Below the pieces are notes generated by a model, which was not told where the DNA came from, searched no databases, and was given only the letters and a program-made list of their open reading frames with translations. The position numbers were made by a program, and so were the translations under genes. Shown here one piece after another: positions 19,602 through 28,090 of a stretch of 44,557 nucleotides of DNA. The DNA comes from an uncultured Paenibacillus sp. (GTDB lineage: Bacteria > Bacillota > Bacilli > Paenibacillales > Paenibacillaceae), in NCBI GenBank assembly GCA_927443375.1, contig CAKMKL010000172.1:1-44557 (forward strand). Direction: 5' to 3'. Each line of letters begins with the position of its first letter. Positions within the stretch are counted from its first letter, which is position 1.

Positions 19602-20361
19602 TATCTCAGCGCTGAATTTTACCCAGACGGTTTCCGTGATTGAAGATTGGATTGCAGGCAAAGAGAGCCGCTACGTGTGTATCTGCAACACGCATTCACT
19701 GGTCACCGCGAGCAATGACGCGCAGCTGGCTGAAGTGCTGGAAACGGCCGACCTCTGTACGCCGGACGGAATGCCGCTTGTCTGGGCGCTCAAAATGTAC
19801 GGATTCGCAGAACAGGATCGTGTCGATGGCCCGAATCTGATGCTGCGTCTGTGTGAAGAAGCCGGCAGGAAGAGATATAAGGTTTTTCTGTACGGGGGAA
19901 CCGAGGAGACACTTGAAAAGCTGGTGTACAGTCTGAAGCGTGATTATCCCGATGCAGACATTGTAGGCAGCTATTCTCCCCCCTTCCGGGCGCTGACGGA
20001 AGAAGAAAATCAACAGATGACGGGCATGATCAATGACAGCGGGGCAGAACTTGTATTTGTCAGTCTTGGCTGCCCTAAACAAGAAATCTGGATGTATAAC
20101 AACCGCTCAAACATCAATGGAGTCATGATTGGGGTTGGAGCCGCCTTCGATTTTATCTCCGGGACGATTAAACGCTCGCCTGTGTTCTTCCAAAAGTCGG
20201 GTCTGGAGTGGCTGTACCGGTTAGGCAGCGACCCGAAGCGGCTATGGAAAAGGTATGCGTACAATAATCCGGTATACATTTACCGGTTCTTGAAGACCTA
20301 CCGAAAAAACAAAAAAAGTTCTGCCATTTCGAACAAGTCTCTGGAAAGAGGCTTTTTTTAA
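19555..20361 (+). CDS. WecG/TagA/CpsF-family glycosyltransferase (GT26)
   Basis: A 268-residue GT26 enzyme. Conserved motifs: YVCICNTHSLVTASND, ADLCTPDGMPLVWALKMYG (catalytic Asp region), VFLYGGTEETLEKL, FVSLGCPKQEIWM and GVGAAFDFISGTIKRSP. Family members transfer ManNAc, ManNAcA or glucose from a UDP-sugar to a lipid-linked acceptor at the membrane surface. The ATG 19555 has AAAGGAGAAGG just upstream, supporting the overlap with the preceding gene. Confidence 0.92.
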   Translation: MRTDSLYSTARIINSNISALNFTQTVSVIEDWIAGKESRYVCICNTHSLVTASNDAQLAEVLETADLCTPDGMPLVWALKMYGFAEQDRVDGPNLMLRLCEEAGRKRYKVFLYGGTEETLEKLVYSLKRDYPDADIVGSYSPPFRALTEEENQQMTGMINDSGAELVFVSLGCPKQEIWMYNNRSNINGVMIGVGAAFDFISGTIKRSPVFFQKSGLEWLYRLGSDPKRLWKRYAYNNPVYIYRFLKTYRKNKKSSAISNKSLERGFF

Positions 20362-20383
20362 TGCGGATCGGAGGAGTACGTAA

Positions 20384-21754
20384 ATGAAATTAGTACTATT
20401 GTCCGGAGGTTCCGGAAAAAGGCTGTGGCCGTTGTCGAATGACGCCAGAAGCAAGCAATTTCTGAAGGTGCTGGAGAATGAAGACGGTGAGCTGGTATCT
20501 ATGGTGGAGCGGGTATGGGGACAGATTGAAGCCAGCGGGCTCGGAGAGTCCAGCTATATTGCTACAAGCTCGGCACAGATTGAAATGATGCGGCTTCAGA
20601 TCGGGGGCAAGGCTCCTTTGATTATTGAGCCTGACCGCAGGGATACGTATCCGGCCATTGTACTGGCGGCTTCCTATCTGTATTCATGCGAAGGGGCAGC
20701 GCTTGAGGATACCATCGCGATCCTGCCGGTTGACCCCTACGTGGATATACAGTTTTTTGAAGCGATTAAGCATTTGGATCAGGTACTGGATGAGTCGGAA
20801 GCAGAGCTTGCCTTGATCGGGGTAGCACCGACGTACCCCTCCGCCAAATACGGATATATTATCCCGGCCCAAGGGCAGCAGCCGGGGGCAGATTATTATA
20901 CCGTAGATCATTTCCGCGAAAAACCGACTGAAGTACAGGCGGTTCAGCTTCTGGCTCAGGGAGCGTTATGGAACTGCGGTGTGTTTGCTTTTAAACTCGG
21001 CCACCTGATTGGGATTATGGAGCAGAATGGATACCCGGTGCAGTATCAGGAATTAGTCAAGCAGTATCATTTGCTGCCCAAGATCAGCTTTGACTATGAG
21101 GTGGTGGAGAAGACAGCGCATATTGTGGTTGTTCCTTATGCGGGCTATTGGAAGGACCTTGGCACCTGGAATACATTAACGGAAGAAATGAAGCAGCAGC
21201 AAATCGGCAAAGGCACAATCAGCCCCGACTGTGTGAATACGCATCTCATTAATGAAATAGACATTCCCGTTTCCGTTATTGGCTTATCGGATATTGTGGT
21301 GGCTGTCAGTCCGGATGGCATTCTGGTGGCCGATAAGAGCGCCAGCCCGAGAATCAAGGATTATATCGATTACGGCCTGGGCCCAATGTTCGAAGAGCGG
21401 CAATGGGGCTGGGTGCGGATTCTGGATGACCAGGTGTATGAAGATGGACGGTGTGTGGCAACGAAGCGTGTGTGCGTGAAGGATCAGCGGAACCCCGGTT
21501 ACCGCATGCATTTGTTCCGTGAAGAAGTATGGACGATTGTAAGAGGTGAAGGCGAGTTTATTCAGAATGGAAATTACATGAAGGTAAAGGCAGGCAATGT
21601 TTTGCACATTCCAATGAAGATTCTGCATAGTATCCGTGCTATCGGTGATTTGGAGATGATCGTCGTACAAAGCGGATTGCAACACGAGTCCAACAGAATC
21701 ATGGAAATTTACCAAACTTGGGATGAAATCACGGATAACTGCATGAAGACGTAA
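20384..21754 (+). CDS. manC: Mannose-1-phosphate guanylyltransferase with C-terminal cupin
   Basis: A 456-residue protein. The N-terminal nucleotidyltransferase has LLSGGSGKRLWPLSNDARSK (pyrophosphorylase motif), ILPVDPYVD and FREKPTEVQ. It makes GDP-mannose from GTP and mannose-1-phosphate, feeding Gmd/Fcl. The C-terminal 110 residues resemble the type II phosphomannose isomerase cupin, but the usual H-x-H metal motif reads MHLFREEVW, with one His replaced by Phe, so isomerase activity is doubtful; a later His (HIPMKILHSI) is kept. It lies 15 bp before the PMM-like gene. Confidence 0.9.
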   Translation: MKLVLLSGGSGKRLWPLSNDARSKQFLKVLENEDGELVSMVERVWGQIEASGLGESSYIATSSAQIEMMRLQIGGKAPLIIEPDRRDTYPAIVLAASYLYSCEGAALEDTIAILPVDPYVDIQFFEAIKHLDQVLDESEAELALIGVAPTYPSAKYGYIIPAQGQQPGADYYTVDHFREKPTEVQAVQLLAQGALWNCGVFAFKLGHLIGIMEQNGYPVQYQELVKQYHLLPKISFDYEVVEKTAHIVVVPYAGYWKDLGTWNTLTEEMKQQQIGKGTISPDCVNTHLINEIDIPVSVIGLSDIVVAVSPDGILVADKSASPRIKDYIDYGLGPMFEERQWGWVRILDDQVYEDGRCVATKRVCVKDQRNPGYRMHLFREEVWTIVRGEGEFIQNGNYMKVKAGNVLHIPMKILHSIRAIGDLEMIVVQSGLQHESNRIMEIYQTWDEITDNCMKT

Positions 21755-21769
21755 GCAAGGGGGGGTTCT

Positions 21770-23518
21770 ATGATTGCAAAGGTGGATCTTATGGAACAGG
21801 AAATACAGTACCGGTACAGCCGGTGGCGGAATAGTGATCTGCCGTCTTATTTAATGAAGGAACTTCATGAAATGAAGGTTACAGAAATTATGGATAGCTT
21901 TTACCGGAGGCCTTCGCTCGGGATGGAAGGGCTAATCAGCAAAGTGGGCGTTGGGACTAACAGGATGAATATTTTTACGGTCCGGCACATCTGCCAGGCG
22001 TTGTCTTATGAAATTGTATCCCGGGGTCTTGTCTACCAGCATCGGGTAGTTGTCATCGCCTATGATTCACGGCTGCATTCCAGGAGCTTCGCAGAACAAG
22101 CGGCACTGGTGCTGGCGAATAACAACATTAAAGTATATCTCTTCGATCATCCCCGGCCAGCCAGCGAGCTGGCCTTTTCTGTACGCTGGCTCCATGCGAT
22201 TGCCGGCCTGAACTTCTCTGCGGGAAGATTATCCCCACAATATCATGGAATGCAAATATACTCGGACTACGGTTGTCTGGTTTCAGACAGCTATATTGCC
22301 CGGGTCCAGACTTATATGGATCAGATCGGGGATGGACTGGATATTGAAGTTTTGCCGGCTGAGGAAGCTATTGCAACAGGAAAATTGGTCATGGTAGGTA
22401 CTGAAATTGACAAGGCCTATATAGAATATTTGGAGAATACACCACTTTCCAGAGAAAGTATTCAGATCATGGGCTCCTCCATGCGCGTAGTGCTCGCGCC
22501 TTTGTTCGGGACAGGTGGAAAAATCATTGGACGTGCTTTTGCCGCACTAGGCTACACGGAAATTCATCAGGCAGAGATCAGCGATTCAGATGCAATCTCT
22601 ATTGCAAGAGCTCCAGATCCTCATCAACTGGAGGTACTCCTTACAGCCTATCAATTGGCCCGGGAAATTCAGGCTGACATCGTGCTTGGGTTTAATCCGG
22701 AGGAGAATGAGCTCAGCTTGTCCGTTAAGGATGGTAGAGGCGGGTATCTGCTACTCCATGCCAACCAGACAGCTGCGCTTCTGCTGCAATACATTATTCA
22801 ATCCCGGGAAGCGATGAATAGTCTGCCGCTGGGCGGAGTTGTCGTAAAGACCCTGCTGTGCTCGAATTTCCTGAACGGGATTGCGGCAGATCACGGCCTG
22901 CAGCTGATCGAATCCACCCAGGGATTTCAAGGCATTGGTGCCAAAATGGCCGAATGCGAGCGGACAGGTAAACAAGCCTTTGTGTTCGGATTCGATGAGT
23001 ATGGCGGCTATGCCCTGGGCAACTTTGTCCGGGGGAAGGACGGTATTCATGCCGCATTGCTGGTTGCGGAGATGGCGGCAAATTATAAGACTAAAGGAAG
23101 CACAATCTACCAGGAGCTCTTGAAGCTCTATGAGAAATACGGCTGGTTCGCGGAAGAGCGGATTAACCTCAGCTGTGCCGATTTGAACTGGTGGCAGCAG
23201 GCGGGCATTCTGATGGACCGGATCAGTATTGAATCCCCGCTGACTATAGGAGGCCTGTCTGCAGTGAAGCTTCACGATTACCGGAGCGGTGAAGTGAAGG
23301 ATTTAATCAAGCAGCGAAGCTCCAAAATAGCTCATGCCCCAGCCTACGCTTTGAAATGTGAACTGACAGGCGGCTCGTGGTACGGGGTGCGCCTCTCCAA
23401 GGATATTCCGGAGATTGAGCTGGTTATCGGCAGCAGGCATCCGGAGGAAAAGGCCTGCAAGTATCAATTGTCTGCGATTCGTTCGGACGTGCTTCATTTG
23501 ATTGAATCTATAATTTAG
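21770..23518 (+). CDS. Phosphomannomutase/phosphoglucomutase-like protein, probable pseudoenzyme
   Basis: A 582-residue alpha-D-phosphohexomutase-fold protein, about the length of PgcA-type enzymes. All four active-site loops have changed. The phosphoserine loop (normally TASHNPxxYNG) reads SAGRLSPQYHG at residues 150-160, with Gly in place of the catalytic Ser. The metal loop (DPDADR) reads NPEENE at 309-314, losing the Asp ligands. The sugar loop is FGFDEYGGY (406-414), and the phosphate loop (RPSGTEPK) reads RLSKDIPE (541-548). Structural glycines and the surrounding fold (KDGRGGYLLLHANQ) are conserved, and the frame is open throughout. So the gene is maintained but is unlikely to be a mutase; a regulatory or binding role is inferred. 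Confidence 0.85.
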   Translation: MIAKVDLMEQEIQYRYSRWRNSDLPSYLMKELHEMKVTEIMDSFYRRPSLGMEGLISKVGVGTNRMNIFTVRHICQALSYEIVSRGLVYQHRVVVIAYDSRLHSRSFAEQAALVLANNNIKVYLFDHPRPASELAFSVRWLHAIAGLNFSAGRLSPQYHGMQIYSDYGCLVSDSYIARVQTYMDQIGDGLDIEVLPAEEAIATGKLVMVGTEIDKAYIEYLENTPLSRESIQIMGSSMRVVLAPLFGTGGKIIGRAFAALGYTEIHQAEISDSDAISIARAPDPHQLEVLLTAYQLAREIQADIVLGFNPEENELSLSVKDGRGGYLLLHANQTAALLLQYIIQSREAMNSLPLGGVVVKTLLCSNFLNGIAADHGLQLIESTQGFQGIGAKMAECERTGKQAFVFGFDEYGGYALGNFVRGKDGIHAALLVAEMAANYKTKGSTIYQELLKLYEKYGWFAEERINLSCADLNWWQQAGILMDRISIESPLTIGGLSAVKLHDYRSGEVKDLIKQRSSKIAHAPAYALKCELTGGSWYGVRLSKDIPEIELVIGSRHPEEKACKYQLSAIRSDVLHLIESII

Positions 23519-23538
23519 AACAGTAGAGGTGGGTAAAG

Positions 23539-24864
23539 ATGAATATTGCTGTAATCGGTACAGGGTATGTCGGGTTAGTCTCAGGAATTTGTTACGCGGA
23601 GCTGGGTCACCGGGTATTGTGTGTGGATAATGACGAGGCCAAAATCAATATTCTTCGCACAGGCGGTATCCCGATTTACGAGCCGGACCTGCAGGAGCTG
23701 TCCATTAAAAATGCCGCGGCCAACCGGCTGGAGTTCACTACAGACCTTGCCTATGCCACCCGGCACGCAGAATTGGTTATTATTGCTGTCGGCACCCCGC
23801 CGCTCCCCAGCGGTGAAGCCAATATGGCCTACATTGAATCGGCAGCGAGAGAAGTCGGACTGTCGATGAATGGCTACAAAGTGATCTGTGTTAAAAGCAC
23901 GGTTCCCGTCGGCACCAATGACCGTGTCCGCAGTCTGATTTCCGGGCTGTATGACGGGGCGTTCGATATCGCCTCTCTGCCGGAATTCCTCCGCGAAGGC
24001 ACTGCAGTCCGCGACACTCTGCATCCTGACCGGATTATTATCGGCACGGACAGTACAGCCGCAGCGGAGCTGCTGACTGACCTACATAAACCCCTTACCG
24101 ATCAGATTATAGTGACAGACATCCGGAGTGCAGAGATGATTAAATACGCCTCGAATGCTTTTCTGGCGACCAAGATTTCTTTTATCAATGAAATCGCCAA
24201 TATCTGTGAGAAGGTCGGCGCTGATGTTACGGAAGTTGCCAAAGGGATGGGGCTGGATAAGCGGATCGGCAGCTCGTTCCTGCGGGCGGGTATCGGTTAT
24301 GGAGGCTCCTGTTTTCCGAAGGATACGAAAGCACTGATCCAGATTGCAGGCAATGTGGAGTACGACTTTAAACTGCTGAAGTCCGTAGTAGAGGTCAATA
24401 AGCATCAAAGATTCAGTGTTATCGATAAACTTCAAGCCGCGCTCGGTGATGTACTCGGCAGAAGCATTTGCATTTGGGGACTGGCCTTTAAGCCGGAGAC
24501 AGATGATGTGCGGGATGCTCCTGCTCTGGAAATTATTCATAGATTATTAGAGCTGGGAGCGAAAGTACAGGTCTATGATCCGATAGCAGCCGGGAATTTC
24601 CGGGCCATGTACGATCATCCGGCGATTGGATGGTGCAGTACTGCTTTGGAAGCTGCTAGCGGCTGCGAGGCGTTATGCCTACTGACGGAGTGGAAGGAAT
24701 TTGCCGAAGTTGACCTGGAGCAGGTCCGCTCGGTGATGACTGGGCCGGTGCTGATCGATGGAAGGAATGTTTATGACGATCTTCGGGTAAAGGGAGCAGG
24801 GATGAATTATTATCCAGTCGGCAGATCGGCTGATCCAGTGCAAGCCTTAAGGATGTCGAAGTAG
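23539..24864 (+). CDS. ugd: UDP-glucose 6-dehydrogenase
   Basis: A 441-residue enzyme. NAD-binding GTGYVGLVSGICYAELGH at the N-terminus, KSTVPVGTNDRV, NPEFLREG-type motif here as LPEFLREGTAVRD, and the catalytic Cys in GIGYGGSCFPKDTKALIQIA (about residue 262). The C-terminal domain has ICIWGLAFKPETDDVRDAPA. It oxidises UDP-glucose twice to UDP-glucuronate, so the polymer probably contains glucuronic acid besides fucose. It is spaced 20 bp from the PMM-like gene. Confidence 0.95.
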   Translation: MNIAVIGTGYVGLVSGICYAELGHRVLCVDNDEAKINILRTGGIPIYEPDLQELSIKNAAANRLEFTTDLAYATRHAELVIIAVGTPPLPSGEANMAYIESAAREVGLSMNGYKVICVKSTVPVGTNDRVRSLISGLYDGAFDIASLPEFLREGTAVRDTLHPDRIIIGTDSTAAAELLTDLHKPLTDQIIVTDIRSAEMIKYASNAFLATKISFINEIANICEKVGADVTEVAKGMGLDKRIGSSFLRAGIGYGGSCFPKDTKALIQIAGNVEYDFKLLKSVVEVNKHQRFSVIDKLQAALGDVLGRSICIWGLAFKPETDDVRDAPALEIIHRLLELGAKVQVYDPIAAGNFRAMYDHPAIGWCSTALEAASGCEALCLLTEWKEFAEVDLEQVRSVMTGPVLIDGRNVYDDLRVKGAGMNYYPVGRSADPVQALRMSK

Positions 24865-24883
24865 ATAAAAGGGGGATTTCGCG

Positions 24884-25228
24884 ATGGAGGAGCGTCTTGT
24901 GATTCAGGATAACCAGCGGGAGAAATTCAGTCAATTCATGGAGCGTCTTGCCAAAGATCCTGTTCTGAAAAACAACAGGGCAGGCAGCAGGTATTCACTT
25001 GCCGAGATTATGCATGAGGCGAGATATCCACTGAATCAGGAGTTCCAATATGATCACGGGTGCCAAGAATTTATCCCGGTTATTCAGAAACCTATGATTG
25101 ATGTAGCCCTGCTGTTAACTTTACTGCTGCAGGAGAAGGGGCTGAATTGCACCAGCGATGACTTGATGAATCATGTACTGAATGGAGGAAGCGTGGAGCA
25201 GTTTATACAGCAGGCTCATGAGCATTGA
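24884..25228 (+). CDS. Unrecognised small protein in the polysaccharide cluster
   Basis: A 114-residue soluble, mainly helical protein that I do not recognise. No signal peptide, membrane segment or metal motif is visible. It has two Cys (HGCQEF and LNCTSD). The ATG follows GGGGG at 8 nt. It is packed between ugd and the polymerase with 19 and 42 bp spacings on the same strand, so is very likely co-transcribed with the exopolysaccharide genes. A role as a small accessory or regulatory partner is only inferred from location. Confidence 0.75.
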   Translation: MEERLVIQDNQREKFSQFMERLAKDPVLKNNRAGSRYSLAEIMHEARYPLNQEFQYDHGCQEFIPVIQKPMIDVALLLTLLLQEKGLNCTSDDLMNHVLNGGSVEQFIQQAHEH

Positions 25229-25270
25229 GGAATAAAAATACATTGGAGAACGAAAAGGAGGGAGGCGTAG

Positions 25271-26533
25271 ATGTCTAATCTATCTTATCCCGTGAATCCG
25301 CCTGTTTTGAAGGCACAATCATCATCGCTGCCGGATAAACTGTTTATTATTTTTTCGTTGCTGTTCTTTTCTCTTCCGCAGACAACCATAGGGGTAAGTG
25401 CCAATCAGGTCATTGTACATTTCCTAATGATCGGTATTGTTTTTTCCGTTGCACTCTATAAAATTGGACCTTTAATTAAGACCCTGTTGTCTGATAAAAT
25501 GCTGTTTACAGTAATTTTGTATATTTTGATCTCTATCTCATGGTCAGCCGCTCCACTGGCAACGGCGATTTTTCTCTTGAAATTTATTACTTCAACTTTG
25601 TTTGCAATGTATGTCTCGTCAAAATACACATTGGAGTCTTTTTTTAACTTTTTGGTTGTATTTTTGATAACCTCCGCGATTTTGAGCTTGATGGCAGGCA
25701 TTTTATTACCGGGGTATACCATACACACCGGTGTGGCGCATGCCGGGGCCTGGATGGGGATATACGGACACAAAAACGGACTGGGAACGATGTGTGTGCT
25801 GGGGATTTCTGCGATGCTGATTTGGTTCTTTTCTACTCCGGATAAGATAAAGAAAATCATTTCTGTCGCGGGACTCAGCCTGTCTATCAGCTTATTGGTT
25901 CTATCTACTTCCAGAACGGCAATCGTTGTCTCCATAGTCTGTACAATGATTCTGGTTGTACATTTAGGGTACCGGAAGCTATTCCGAATACATCGTTCTA
26001 TATTCATTTCTTCCATCATTTTTGGGATGGTTACTTTAGCAGGAGCTGTTTATCTGGTCACAGTAAACCTAAACTCCATTTTTGCGTTAATGGACCGTAA
26101 CCCTGATCTCACAGGCAGAACCGAGATTTGGGCTGTGGTTATGACCTACATCAAAGAAAGGATATGGTTAGGCTACGGATACGGCGGCTTCTGGAACAGC
26201 GGTTATGCGGTGAAAGTATGGGATACGCTGCAGTATCCTCTTTTAGGGAGCAGCCACAGCGGGCTTTACGATCTTTTACTTGATTTTGGAGCCATTGGTC
26301 TGATGATTATTTCGATTCAATATTTGTTTTTGTTGGGAAGAGTAATTAAGCTATCATTCATTAAGCGTGGACAAGGGAAGATAATATGGTTTTTAATATT
26401 TACTCTGTTTATGCTGATAAACAATTACTCTGACAGCCGGTTTCTAAATACAACCAGTATTTATTGGGTGTTGTATGTCTGTACATCCATATTAATGAAA
26501 AAATCCTATGACTCAAGAAATGAGGTGTTGTAA
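25271..26533 (+). CDS. Wzy/O-antigen ligase-family polymerase
   Basis: A 420-residue membrane protein with about 10-12 hydrophobic helices and the ligase-type motif region: a large extracytoplasmic loop holding NPDLTGRTEIWAVVMTYIKE, GYGYGGFWNSG and SHSGLYDLLLDFGAIG (His in SSHSGLYDLL is typical of Wzy_C). It would polymerise repeat units at the outer face of the membrane, completing the Wzx/Wzy pathway with the flippase and the chain-length modulator. AGGAGGGAGG lies before the ATG. It is the last recognisable gene of the cluster; 37 bp later a strong AGGAGG precedes only a five-codon frame. Confidence 0.88.
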   Translation: MSNLSYPVNPPVLKAQSSSLPDKLFIIFSLLFFSLPQTTIGVSANQVIVHFLMIGIVFSVALYKIGPLIKTLLSDKMLFTVILYILISISWSAAPLATAIFLLKFITSTLFAMYVSSKYTLESFFNFLVVFLITSAILSLMAGILLPGYTIHTGVAHAGAWMGIYGHKNGLGTMCVLGISAMLIWFFSTPDKIKKIISVAGLSLSISLLVLSTSRTAIVVSIVCTMILVVHLGYRKLFRIHRSIFISSIIFGMVTLAGAVYLVTVNLNSIFALMDRNPDLTGRTEIWAVVMTYIKERIWLGYGYGGFWNSGYAVKVWDTLQYPLLGSSHSGLYDLLLDFGAIGLMIISIQYLFLLGRVIKLSFIKRGQGKIIWFLIFTLFMLINNYSDSRFLNTTSIYWVLYVCTSILMKKSYDSRNEVL

Positions 26534-26621
26534 CTGAAATTAGGAGGTTATAGAACTGTGGTGATTGTGCTGTAAAAATATGCAAGACTAAGATCCAGGC
26601 CTCCCGGCGGGAAAAGACAGC

Positions 26622-26981
26622 TTATTTTTGATTGCCGTCTTTCCCGGCTCTCGTCTGAATAACATGCTCAAGGATACTCTTGACAAGTAACAGGTCCTCG
26701 CGTTCAAGCGGGATGCCGTCCCAGTGTAGCTGTTCGAGATTCAGCAGTTCTTTTGCATTATTGGATGGTTCAATAACATCAGGGTATTCGGTTAGGCCCA
26801 GCAGATAGTCAGCCGTGGTATTGAGTTTTTTTGCAATAATCTGTACAGCTTCAAGTGTTGGCTGGCGAAAACCGGATTCGTAACCGGAGTATGTGCTTTT
26901 GGCGACTCCGATGGTATCGGCAACCTCTTGAATCGTGAAGTTGCGCGCTTTTCTTAGCTGTTTAAGTCGTTTCGAGAACAT
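26622..26981 (-). CDS. XRE-family transcriptional regulator
   Basis: A 119-residue protein with an N-terminal HTH_3 domain: LKQLRKARNFTIQEVADTIG, VAKSTYSGYESGFRQPTLEA and LNTTADYLLGLTEYP (residues 6-65). The C-terminal 50 residues form a short effector or dimerisation tail of unknown ligand. An extended -10 (TGATATACT) lies in the upstream stretch around 27025-27035 on the minus strand. It faces the end of the polysaccharide cluster. Targets are unknown; autoregulation is common in the family. Confidence 0.92.
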   Translation of the reverse strand: MFSKRLKQLRKARNFTIQEVADTIGVAKSTYSGYESGFRQPTLEAVQIIAKKLNTTADYLLGLTEYPDVIEPSNNAKELLNLEQLHWDGIPLEREDLLLVKSILEHVIQTRAGKDGNQK

Positions 26982-27103
26982 GAATTAGTGCCCCCCAGAT
27001 GTGAGTCGGTCAGGTTATTATTTTACAGTATATCACAAAAGAAACGCGCACAACCATTCCCGTGAGGCATTCCGGGGGACATTTATTTTACATAAACGAA
27101 AAC

Positions 27104-27124
27104 AAAAAAGAGGGCTCAGCCCCC
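27104..27124 (-). terminator. Rho-independent terminator of the 60-residue gene
   Basis: On the minus strand GGGGGC-TGA-GCCCTC is followed by a run of six T. A second hairpin, CTCTGT-CTGA-ACAGAG (27139-27154), lies just before it. Confidence 0.6.
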
Positions 27125-27172
27125 CAATGAAATAACAGCTCTGTCTGAACAGAGTAAGATATGTATTTAAAA

Positions 27173-27355
27173 TTAAGCGAAGCGGTAGGAATTTCGGGTT
27201 CGGATTTTTATGTCCAGGAGTTCTAACGCTGTCCGGTCCAGAAATTCATTGTCAGCATATACAATATGCAGCATATAAGCTAAATTACTCGAGCATTCTG
27301 TAACATTAAAACCTAAATTTACCAACAGAACCCTTACCTCCGCTTGTAAATCCAC
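27173..27355 (-). CDS. Small hypothetical protein
   Basis: A 60-residue protein starting at GTG 27355, supported by the strong site GGAAGGAGGTG 5-6 nt upstream and by a terminator downstream. It reads as two amphipathic helices with a Cys in the middle (NLGFNVTECSSNLAYMLHIV) and a basic tail. No family was recognised; the two-helix size recalls Spo0E-like phosphatases but the SQELD motif is absent. The 280-bp AT-rich gap to the next rightward gene holds no other feature I can support. Confidence 0.65.
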   Translation of the reverse strand: MDLQAEVRVLLVNLGFNVTECSSNLAYMLHIVYADNEFLDRTALELLDIKIRTRNSYRFA

Positions 27356-27635
27356 CAGAACACCTCCTTCCTTTATTTTTTAATATCCATTATTTTAGTT
27401 CATCGAGGAAATAAATACTGTCACTTTGTGTCGGTAGCAAAAAAATGTTAATTTTCTACTTTTATACAGAAAAATCCCGGAATTATTGTACATATTTTCG
27501 CATTTTTGCAATAAATCATCATCATTTTAACAAAATACTAAATTACCCAACCCATAGGTTTGCAGAATGAATAGAGTATAGCAGATGTTCTTCCGGCAGC
27601 AGCTATGGATTTGTTCACAAAATGGGGTGATAGTG

Positions 27636-27917
27636 ATGGATTTGAATGCATTGACTGGCTTGTTCAATAACAACGACGGCTCAGTCGTGCTAAATGTCCT
27701 TTTATCAATTGCTTTAGTCTGGAGCATCCGGCAGATCGCGAATAAAGAAAAGGTCATACAGAATTATCAGAAACGGGATGAGGAGAACGAGAAGGAGCTC
27801 AATCAATACAACCGTTCACTCGTCAAGCTGCTTATTGAAAGAGAAGACACGGCAAGAGAGACCAGGTTAAGAGAGAGCGCTGATAAAATGAATTGTGGGG
27901 AGGTCGTCGACAAGTGA
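27636..27917 (+). CDS. Small membrane protein with one TM helix and a charged tail
   Basis: A 93-residue protein, not recognised. The N-terminal segment LNVLLSIALVWSIRQIANKE is a likely transmembrane helix (about residues 18-36), followed by a long charged, probably coiled-coil helix. This layout resembles UviB/BhlA-type holin-like proteins but no diagnostic motif is seen. ATG 27636 has GGGGTGA 5-6 nt upstream. It is the first of three tightly linked genes: its stop overlaps the next start by 4 bp (GTGA). Confidence 0.7.
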   Translation: MDLNALTGLFNNNDGSVVLNVLLSIALVWSIRQIANKEKVIQNYQKRDEENEKELNQYNRSLVKLLIEREDTARETRLRESADKMNCGEVVDK

Positions 27918-28090
27918 AGCTCCTCGATATTTTCAGAAAAAATGAGATCAAGCCCAGTCGTGTGAAGAAAGAAATCGAGAAGTTAGGCAAAATCCAGGCA
28001 GCCTATGAAATGAATGATATCGAAAGCTTGATAGACCTGCATCAATCCGGCCTGGGCAAGAGAGGAGATGATTTGCATGGGAATTATTGA
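27914..28090 (+). CDS. Small soluble hypothetical protein
   Basis: A 58-residue basic and helical protein (KLLDIFRKNEIKPSRVKKEI), not recognised. It starts with GTG at 27914, which overlaps the preceding stop and has GGGGAGG about 10 nt upstream. Its 3' end overlaps the next gene by 14 bp. The tight stacking implies one translationally coupled unit of three small proteins. Confidence 0.6.
   Translation: MKLLDIFRKNEIKPSRVKKEIEKLGKIQAAYEMNDIESLIDLHQSGLGKRGDDLHGNY

Noticed and set aside
27173..27355. Spo0E-family phosphatase assignment for the 60-residue protein
   Set aside because: Size and two-helix shape fit but the SQELD motif is absent.
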